In this document: positions 25,858-32,459 of the stretch, one piece after another | How positions within the stretch are numbered: position 1 is the stretch's first letter | Layout: each line of letters opens with the position of its first letter | NCBI GenBank assembly: GCA_013329175.1 | Contig: DUKR01000031.1 | Coordinates: 1 to 32,459 of the forward strand | Reading direction: 5' to 3' | Length of the DNA stretch: 32,459 nt | Source: Candidatus Woesearchaeota archaeon | Lineage (GTDB): Archaea > Nanobdellota > Nanobdellia > Woesearchaeales > UBA11716 | Made by a program: the position numbers and the translations under genes | Notes under the pieces: model-generated | What the model was told of the DNA's origin: nothing | Seen by the model: the letters and a program-made list of their open reading frames with translations, nothing else | Databases searched by the model: none

Positions 25858-28113
25858 GTGGCTAAATACCCTAGCAATAAAGTGACTCTCGCACTCAAAG
25901 TGAGGGGTATGGACAACTCGCACTGCGTCCACATCGTAGGCTCTGCCCTCGACAGGCTTGAGGGCATCATTGACAAAAAGCTTTCAGCAAATGAAAAGGC
26001 AGCAATTACATTCAACCCCAAAATAGTTACTGCAGAGCGCATCAGGCAGATAATCAATGACGCTGGATACGATACCTATGAGGAAAGCACTGGCATTGCT
26101 GACCGGGAAAAGGAAGACCGCAAAAAAGAGATTCAGAGCCTGAAGAAAAAGACCTTTATCTCAGCAGTGCTTGGCCTTCCCCTTCTCTATCTTGCGATGG
26201 CTCGCCATATTGGCCTTCCCACCATTGAAGACATATCCCTTCTGGCTATCATCCAGTTCCTCTTTACAACGCCCATCATGCTCCTTGGCTATCAGCTCTT
26301 CACTAAGGGGTTTCGTTCCCTCATCAAGGCAAAGACAGCAAACATGGACACCCTCATCGCTATTGGAACAGGCGCTGCCTACGCCTACAGCCTCATAGCA
26401 TCAGCTTTCATCCTTTCAGGAAGCACCCTCTTTGGGAAAGAGGATATCTACTTTGAAGTTGCCGGTCTTCTTATCGTCTTCATCCTGCTTGGCAGATACT
26501 TTGAGGCAGTCGTTAAAGGCAGGACATCTGAGGCCATTAAAAAGCTCATGGGTCTTGCGGCAAAAACTGCCATCGTCATCAGGGATGGAAAAGAGCAGGA
26601 AGTGCAAATTGACGCTGTCATTGTCGGCGATGATGTCGTTGTCAAACCAGGGCAGAAGATTCCGGTTGATGGCGTTGTGCTTTCTGGCCATTCGTCAGTT
26701 GACGAGAGCATGGTGTCAGGCGAAAGTATCCCTGTCGAAAAGACAAAGGGAAGCAAGGTCATCGGTGTAACTATCAACAGGACAGGGGCATTCACCTTTA
26801 GGGCGACAAAGATAGGAAAAGACACCATGCTTGCCCAAATCATCAAATTGGTCGAGGATGCGCAGGCAAGTAAGGCTCCCATCCAGAAGCTTGCCGATAC
26901 CATCTCAGCCTATTTTGTCCCTGTCGTCGTTGGCATAGGCATCATTGCAGCGATCACCTGGTATCTTCTGGGCATGGGCTTTTTGTTCTCTTTCACTATA
27001 CTTATCGCTGTCCTGATTATCGCCTGCCCCTGCGCTCTTGGCCTTGCAACACCCACTGCCGTCATGATGGGCACAGGCAAAGGAGCAGAGCATGGCATCC
27101 TCATCAAGAGTGCTGAGGCCCTTCAGAAGACAGGAAAGCTCTCGGTAGTCATATTTGATAAGACCGGGACGATCACCAAAGGGAAACCCGAAGTGACTGA
27201 CATCGTCAGGGCAGGGACAGGAAGGCTTGATGAAAAGGAATTGCTCAGGCTTGCGGCAATCGCCGAAAAGAAGTCAGAGCATCCTCTGGCCGAAGCGATT
27301 CTTGCAAAAGCAAAGCTCCTCAAGCTGGATGTTCCTAACCCTTCATCATTCAATGCTGTTGCTGGCCAGGGTATTGAAGCAGCATCAGGGAGAGCCACAA
27401 TCCTGCTTGGCAACAGGAAGCTCATGCAGACAAAGGGCGTTCCCATAGATGGCATCAAAGGGCAGCTTGCAGGGCTGGAGCGTGAAGGAAAGACCGCAAT
27501 GCTCATAGCAGTCAATGGCAAAGCAGCAGGCGTCATTGCAGTCGCTGACACTATCAAAGAGCAGTCAGCAAAAGCTATAGCGAATCTTCAGGCAATGGGC
27601 ATTGCAACCTACATGCTCACCGGCGACAATGAGACTACTGCCAGGGCAATAGCACGTCAGGCAGGCATCCAGAATGTCCTTGCAGAAGTCATGCCTCAGG
27701 ACAAGGAAGAGGAGGTCAAAAAGCTTCAGGAGAAAGGCGAGGTTGTAGCAATGGTTGGCGACGGCATCAACGATGCTCCCGCATTGACGCAGGCAGATGT
27801 GGGAATTGCAATTGGCTCGGGAACTGATGTTGCTATTGAGTCAGGCGACATCGTTCTCGTGAAGAATGAACTGTCCGACGTAGTTTCCGCTATCAACCTC
27901 AGCCGCTACACTCTCAAGAAAATCAAGCAGAATCTCTTCTGGGCCTTCATCTACAATATATTAGGCATACCAGTTGCAGCAGGCATCCTCTATCCCTTCA
28001 CTGGGTTCCTCCTGAATCCAGTCATTGCAGGAGCTGCTATGGCCTTCAGCTCGGTATCGGTTGTTGCAAATTCACTGATGATGAAACGATATAGTTTAGG
28101 TAGGGGGAGGTGA
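25858..28113 (+). CDS. copA: Copper-type P1B ATPase (CPC), with degenerate N-terminal HMA domain
   Basis: [50 protein letters not shown]-terminal HMA has GMDNSHC instead of GMxCxxC. GTG start. Confidence 0.95.
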   Translation: MAKYPSNKVTLALKVRGMDNSHCVHIVGSALDRLEGIIDKKLSANEKAAITFNPKIVTAERIRQIINDAGYDTYEESTGIADREKEDRKKEIQSLKKKTFISAVLGLPLLYLAMARHIGLPTIEDISLLAIIQFLFTTPIMLLGYQLFTKGFRSLIKAKTANMDTLIAIGTGAAYAYSLIASAFILSGSTLFGKEDIYFEVAGLLIVFILLGRYFEAVVKGRTSEAIKKLMGLAAKTAIVIRDGKEQEVQIDAVIVGDDVVVKPGQKIPVDGVVLSGHSSVDESMVSGESIPVEKTKGSKVIGVTINRTGAFTFRATKIGKDTMLAQIIKLVEDAQASKAPIQKLADTISAYFVPVVVGIGIIAAITWYLLGMGFLFSFTILIAVLIIACPCALGLATPTAVMMGTGKGAEHGILIKSAEALQKTGKLSVVIFDKTGTITKGKPEVTDIVRAGTGRLDEKELLRLAAIAEKKSEHPLAEAILAKAKLLKLDVPNPSSFNAVAGQGIEAASGRATILLGNRKLMQTKGVPIDGIKGQLAGLEREGKTAMLIAVNGKAAGVIAVADTIKEQSAKAIANLQAMGIATYMLTGDNETTARAIARQAGIQNVLAEVMPQDKEEEVKKLQEKGEVVAMVGDGINDAPALTQADVGIAIGSGTDVAIESGDIVLVKNELSDVVSAINLSRYTLKKIKQNLFWAFIYNILGIPVAAGILYPFTGFLLNPVIAGAAMAFSSVSVVANSLMMKRYSLGRGR

Positions 28114-28284
28114 AATCCAAAAATAATCGCAGAGGTTCATTTAGGGAAAGCCTTTCTAAACGTTTTAAACTATAAATTTCAGCTTTTTAAACGGTTGGCA
28201 AGGCAATTTACAATACGAATGATATTAATACTACCCGCTGTTACAAAATGAAAAAAAAATAGAGAGGCCCCAGAGGGATTACAG

Positions 28285-28494
28285 ATGGCAAAAAAAACAC
28301 TTAACCTGAGCATAAAGGGCATGCACTGCCCAAGCTGTGAAGCGCTTATCAAGGACATTGCAGGCGACTGCAAGGCAGACGTCAAGTCAATCTCCCACAA
28401 GACCGGCAAAGCAGAGGTATCTATAGAAGAAAAAGACCTGCCAGCATTCAAAAAAGAGATGGCAAAAGAAGGCTATACGGTGGAACAGGTATGA
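28285..28494 (+). CDS. copZ: HMA-domain copper chaperone
   Basis: 69 aa, LSIKGMHCPSCEALIKDI, ...AKEGYTVEQ. Confidence 0.9.
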   Translation: MAKKTLNLSIKGMHCPSCEALIKDIAGDCKADVKSISHKTGKAEVSIEEKDLPAFKKEMAKEGYTVEQV

Positions 28495-29402
28495 CAACAA
28501 CAATCTATGTCCCTGACATCGAATGCGATTCCTGTGTCAGGCTTATCGGACGCAGGCTTGCTGGCAAAGGCATAACAGGCTACACCATAACAGGAGATAT
28601 CCTTCTTCTTGAAGATTCCGAGAAGGCAAATGACGTCATCAAGGAAATTAAATCACTAGGCTTCCGGGCATCAACAAGCCCATTTGACAGGAAGTCTTTC
28701 AAAGAGCGCTTTCGGGACTTCAGGGAAAACAAAGAGAAATACCAGACAGAGAGAGAAGGCATTGAGACAGCCTTAGGCGTCTTTGGCCTCCTGGCAGCAA
28801 TAACCATCGTGGCCTATGTAGGCTTTCTTAACAGAATCCCAAACTTCCTGCATAATTACGGCTGGTGGCTCTTCTACCTGCTTATAGCAATCACAGCAAT
28901 AGGCGCAGCTCTCTGGCACTACACAGCTTACCGGGCAAAATTCACCTGCATGGTTGGCATGATGGTCGGCATGACCTTTGGCATGCAGACAGGGATGATG
29001 CTTGGCGCAATAATTGGTGCGACAAACGGCTTCTTCATAGGTTCAATGATTGGCATGCTCATCGGAACAGCAGCAGGCGTAGTAACAGGCAAATGCTGCG
29101 GTGTCATGGGCATCATGGAAGGCATGATGGCAGGCGTCATGGGCGGCACCATGGGCCCGATGATTTCGGTCATGATGTTCTCAGACCATCTGCTTTGGTT
29201 CATGCCCTTCTTTATGCTCATAAACATCGTCATCATCATCGGCCTCTCCTATCTGCTCTTTGAGGAGGTCGTTGAGCAGAATAAGGAAATCATACGAAAG
29301 CCTGCTGACTTTCTTACCGTAGCGTCGCTTTCCATCATTGCAGCGTTCCTTCTTGGAGCGCTCATGCTCTACGGGCCAACATCAGCATTGCTCACATTTT
29401 GA
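28491..29402 (+). CDS. HMA domain fused to Met-rich glycine-zipper membrane domain
   Basis: N-terminal YVPDIECDSCVRLIGRRL HMA-like; TM segments; 12 consecutive Gxxx tetrads (residues 156-203) followed by GVMGIMEGMMAGVMGGTMGPM. Confidence 0.85.
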   Translation: MTTTIYVPDIECDSCVRLIGRRLAGKGITGYTITGDILLLEDSEKANDVIKEIKSLGFRASTSPFDRKSFKERFRDFRENKEKYQTEREGIETALGVFGLLAAITIVAYVGFLNRIPNFLHNYGWWLFYLLIAITAIGAALWHYTAYRAKFTCMVGMMVGMTFGMQTGMMLGAIIGATNGFFIGSMIGMLIGTAAGVVTGKCCGVMGIMEGMMAGVMGGTMGPMISVMMFSDHLLWFMPFFMLINIVIIIGLSYLLFEEVVEQNKEIIRKPADFLTVASLSIIAAFLLGALMLYGPTSALLTF

Positions 29403-29413
29403 GGTGAAAAACA

Positions 29414-29941
29414 ATGAAACAAATCATACGATACAGCGCCTTTGGCGGCGCAACTCTTGCCATCGCTGCTATCCTGTTCTTCTCATTTACAGCATCAGGA
29501 ATAGCAACTGTAGGTGCAGTCACAGGAAACGCAGTCAAAGATGCAGTAAAAAGCCAAGTATCAGCTAACGGTATTCAGGAAGTCGCGCTTTCCTATAAAA
29601 ATTATCAGTATCTCCTTGAGCCATCCACGCTTACAAAAGGCGTCCCCGTCAGGATGACGGTTGATCTTGCCACGGTCAATGGGTGCCTGCGTGACATTGT
29701 CATTGCCTCTTTTGGTGTGCGAAAGCGCGTAGCAGAGGGCGACAATATCATAGAATTCACCCCGGACAAGGCAGGAACCTTCACCATCGCCTGCTCCATG
29801 AACATGGGCCGCGGCACCTTTGAAGTTGTCGAGCCTGACGGTACGCAATCTTCATATCAGGAGACAGCTCCATCAGTAGCAGCAGGAGCTGCAAGTTGCG
29901 GCGCATCCGGAAGCGGCTGTGGCTGCGGTGGAATGAGATAA
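29414..29941 (+). CDS. Cupredoxin-like exported protein with Cys/Gly tail
   Basis: Signal/TM; VRMTVDLATVNGCLRDIVIASFGV...IIEFTPDKAGTFTIACSMNMGRGTFEVVEPDG; C-terminal SCGASGSGCGCGGMR. Confidence 0.85.
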   Translation: MKQIIRYSAFGGATLAIAAILFFSFTASGIATVGAVTGNAVKDAVKSQVSANGIQEVALSYKNYQYLLEPSTLTKGVPVRMTVDLATVNGCLRDIVIASFGVRKRVAEGDNIIEFTPDKAGTFTIACSMNMGRGTFEVVEPDGTQSSYQETAPSVAAGAASCGASGSGCGCGGMR

Positions 29942-29965
29942 TCAGTCTCTTTTGAGCCGTTGAAA

Positions 29966-32149
29966 ATGAAACACACAACACTCAACATCACAGGCATGCA
30001 TTGCGCATCCTGCTCGGCAGTCATCAACAGGGCGCTTAACAAAGCAGAGGGCGTAACAAAGGCAAACGTCAACATTGCAACGAACAAAGCGACCATAACA
30101 TACGATGAAAAGAAGATAGATATTCCCAGAATCATTGCAGCAATAAAAAATAAAGGCTATGGTGCAGGCGTTGCTGACGGCAAGGACAATACAGAGGCTC
30201 AGCAGGAGAAGCAGAAGCTTGAGATAAAGGCGCTCATGTTCCAGTTCACGATGGGATGCATCCTCTCCCTTCCCATCCTCATTCTTGGCATGTTCTTCAT
30301 GCAAAGCCCTATCCCCTATCAGGACTTCATCATGTGGACGCTTGCCACCCCTGTTCAGTTCATCGTCGCTGCGCCTATGTACCAGAGTGCATGGCAAGCT
30401 TTGAAAGGAAAATCAGCAAACATGGATACCCTGATTGTGATGGGAACTTCAGCAGCCTACTTTTACAGCCTCTATGCCCTTTTTTCAGGCAATGGCTACC
30501 TTTACTTTGAGGCAAGCGCGGTCCTCATCACTGTTGTCGTCCTTGGCCGATTATTGGAAGCAAAAGCAAAAGGAAAGGCAAGCGACGCCATAAAGCGCCT
30601 CATAGGCCTTAAGCCAAAGACTGCCCTTGTGATTCGCAATGGCAGGGAGGAGAATATAGCGGTTGATGAGGTCATGGAAGGCGACCTTATCATCGTCAAG
30701 CCAGGCGAGAAAGTGCCAGTTGATGGCATCATCACTGAGGGCAATTCAGCAATAGACGAATCCATGGTTACTGGCGAATCGCTTCCTGTAGAGAAGAAAA
30801 AGGGTGATGCAGTGATAGGCGCAACCATCAATAAGCACGGCTCATTCACCTTCAAAGCGACAAAGGTAGGAGCAAACACTACACTTGCCCAGATCATCAG
30901 GCTTATAGAGGAAGCGCAGGGAAGCAAGGCTCCTATCCAGCGCTTTGCCGATACCGTCTCAGCCTATTTTGTCCCCGCAGTGCTCGTCATTGCAGCCCTG
31001 ACCTTCATAGGATGGATGACTTTCGGCAATAAAGACCTCAGTTTCGCTCTTATAACTACCGTAGCAGTCCTCGTCATTGCCTGCCCTTGTGCTTTGGGCC
31101 TTGCCACCCCTACCGCAATCATGGTAGGCACGGGAAAAGGCGCAAGGGAGGGAATCCTCATCAAAGGAGGTGAGGCACTGGAAAAAGCCCATAAGATAAA
31201 GCACGTCATCCTGGATAAGACAGGGACAATAACCAAGGGCAAGCCTGAAGTAACTGACATCATCCCTTTAGGCAAACAGGCAAGAAAGGCAGTGCTTGAG
31301 ATTGCAGCATCCATAGAGAAAGGAAGCGAGCATCCCTTGGCTGAAGCGATTGTTGCAGAAGGAAAAAAAGAGGGCATTTCCCTCAAAAAGGCTTCGGCTT
31401 TCAGAGCAATCCCTGGCCACGGCATCACGGCAAAGATTGCAGGAAAAGCCTATCACCTTGGAAACGCAAGGCTTATGAAAAAGCTTGGCGTGCCGCTCAC
31501 CAGATACCAGCAGGAGATCCATGCCCTTGAGTCTGACGGAAAGACTGCAATGCTCCTTGCCAAAGGAAAATCCCTTCTTTGCATCATTGCTGTCGCTGAC
31601 ACCATCAAGGAAAGTTCACCTGATGCCATAGCGCTCCTGCACAGGATGGGCATCAGGACATACATGATAACTGGCGATAATGAGCGTACGGCAAAAGCCA
31701 TAGCAAAGAAGGCAGGAGTAGATACGGTTTTTGCAGAAGTGTTGCCTGAAGACAAGGCCAAGCATGTGCAAAATCTTCAGAAAAGCGGAGCCGTTGCCAT
31801 GGTGGGCGACGGCATCAATGATGCTCCAGCGTTAGCCCAGGCAGACATTGGGATTGCCATGGGCTCAGGGACTGACGTTGCCATGGAAACAGGCGACATC
31901 GTCCTCATGCAGGACGACCTGGTGGGTGTCGCAAAAGCCATCAGGCTTAGCAGGCTCACCATGGCAAAGATCAGGCAGAACATGTTCTGGGCACTGGTGT
32001 ACAACACCTTAGGGATTCCTGTTGCTGCGGGCCTTCTCTATCCCTTCACGGGCTGGCTGCTTTCGCCTATCATTGCAGGGGCAGCTATGGCATTGAGCAG
32101 CGTTTCGGTTGTGAGCAATTCATTGCTATTGAGGATGAAGAGGTTATGA
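29966..32149 (+). CDS. copA: Copper-type P1B ATPase with intact HMA domain
   Basis: [66 protein letters not shown] track start is 29960; ATG 29966 is preferred. Confidence 0.95.
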   Translation: MKHTTLNITGMHCASCSAVINRALNKAEGVTKANVNIATNKATITYDEKKIDIPRIIAAIKNKGYGAGVADGKDNTEAQQEKQKLEIKALMFQFTMGCILSLPILILGMFFMQSPIPYQDFIMWTLATPVQFIVAAPMYQSAWQALKGKSANMDTLIVMGTSAAYFYSLYALFSGNGYLYFEASAVLITVVVLGRLLEAKAKGKASDAIKRLIGLKPKTALVIRNGREENIAVDEVMEGDLIIVKPGEKVPVDGIITEGNSAIDESMVTGESLPVEKKKGDAVIGATINKHGSFTFKATKVGANTTLAQIIRLIEEAQGSKAPIQRFADTVSAYFVPAVLVIAALTFIGWMTFGNKDLSFALITTVAVLVIACPCALGLATPTAIMVGTGKGAREGILIKGGEALEKAHKIKHVILDKTGTITKGKPEVTDIIPLGKQARKAVLEIAASIEKGSEHPLAEAIVAEGKKEGISLKKASAFRAIPGHGITAKIAGKAYHLGNARLMKKLGVPLTRYQQEIHALESDGKTAMLLAKGKSLLCIIAVADTIKESSPDAIALLHRMGIRTYMITGDNERTAKAIAKKAGVDTVFAEVLPEDKAKHVQNLQKSGAVAMVGDGINDAPALAQADIGIAMGSGTDVAMETGDIVLMQDDLVGVAKAIRLSRLTMAKIRQNMFWALVYNTLGIPVAAGLLYPFTGWLLSPIIAGAAMALSSVSVVSNSLLLRMKRL

Positions 32150-32190
32150 ATGTGAAGGCTCACAGTCTCTTGATATCATAACAGTTATTG

Positions 32191-32266
32191 ACATTTGTGT
32201 TTTCTGCTCGAAGGAGTGAAAAATGCAAAGGAACGAGGAGAAGCAGGCAGCACAGCAGAAAACACA
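32191..32266. repeat. Inverted pair of the AGCAGAAAACACA motif
   Basis: ACATTTGTGTTTTCTGCT (32191-32208) is the exact reverse complement of 24750-24767; AGCAGAAAACACA at 32254-32266 gives a 13-bp inverted pair. Confidence 0.8.
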
Positions 32267-32459
32267 GCAGGCAGCACATCGCTTCAGGATTGAGCGCTGC
32301 GCGAGCCATTGCCGCAGTGTAGCGCACTGAGCAGGTGGGGTTGATGGATGGGTGCTGGCACCGTGCACGACGGAATTTCCATGAGCTATCTCACCGTAGG
32401 CAAAAGGAGAGAGAACAGCAGCATCGCTTTTGGCAAAGTATAGAGAAATGCGTTGATTA

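Noticed and set aside
30402-30927. Minus-strand ORFs within copA (also 26448-26903 and 27123-27557)
   Set aside because: Antisense to strongly supported P-type ATPases; Ser/Met/Pro-rich shadow translations.
1-32459. tRNA/rRNA genes
   Set aside because: No cloverleaf or rRNA-like conserved stretches noticed in the intergenic regions, though no covariance search was possible.

Overview
This 32.5 kb window reads as archaeal, probably a DPANN/Woesearchaeota-type genome, based on TATA-box promoters and on KaiC-like/DUF835 and FIST signalling proteins. It is dominated by two large copper/thiol-redox operons. The left operon (minus strand, ~6440->201) encodes two membrane-anchored proteins ending in LPxMVGGC, a protein with three thioredoxin-like repeats, a CcdA-like membrane protein, a zinc-finger/TM/DUF3105-like protein, a Met-rich multicopper oxidase and a small membrane protein. 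It is divergent from a membrane-bound one-component regulator (Cache-TM-DUF835-wHTH). The right operon (plus strand, 21123->32149) encodes DUF302, DUF411, several small His/Cys/Met-rich membrane proteins, an ICMT-like methyltransferase, two CPx copper ATPases, a CopZ-like HMA protein, an HMA protein fused to a Met-rich (Gxxx)12 glycine zipper, and a cupredoxin-like protein. Between them lie UPF0158 and pRiA4b ORF-3-like genes, a decayed KilA-N/Bro-N locus, a FIST/histidine kinase/two receiver/two P-loop-less KaiC-like signalling operon, and a type III restriction-modification operon with a small RHH-like gene. Main candidate novelties: (1) an 11-bp-phased TTTCCC x3 array immediately upstream of the TATA boxes of both copper operons; (2) the LPxMVGGC tail shared by two adjacent proteins beside a triple-Trx/CcdA relay; (3) the HMA-(GxxxG)n Met-rich membrane protein; (4) an ~85 bp palindromic element in three copies, one fused in frame into a KilA-N remnant; (5) a compound inverted-repeat element at 24685-24809 that shares an exact 18-mer with a site after the last copA. 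No searches were run; family names come from motif recognition.
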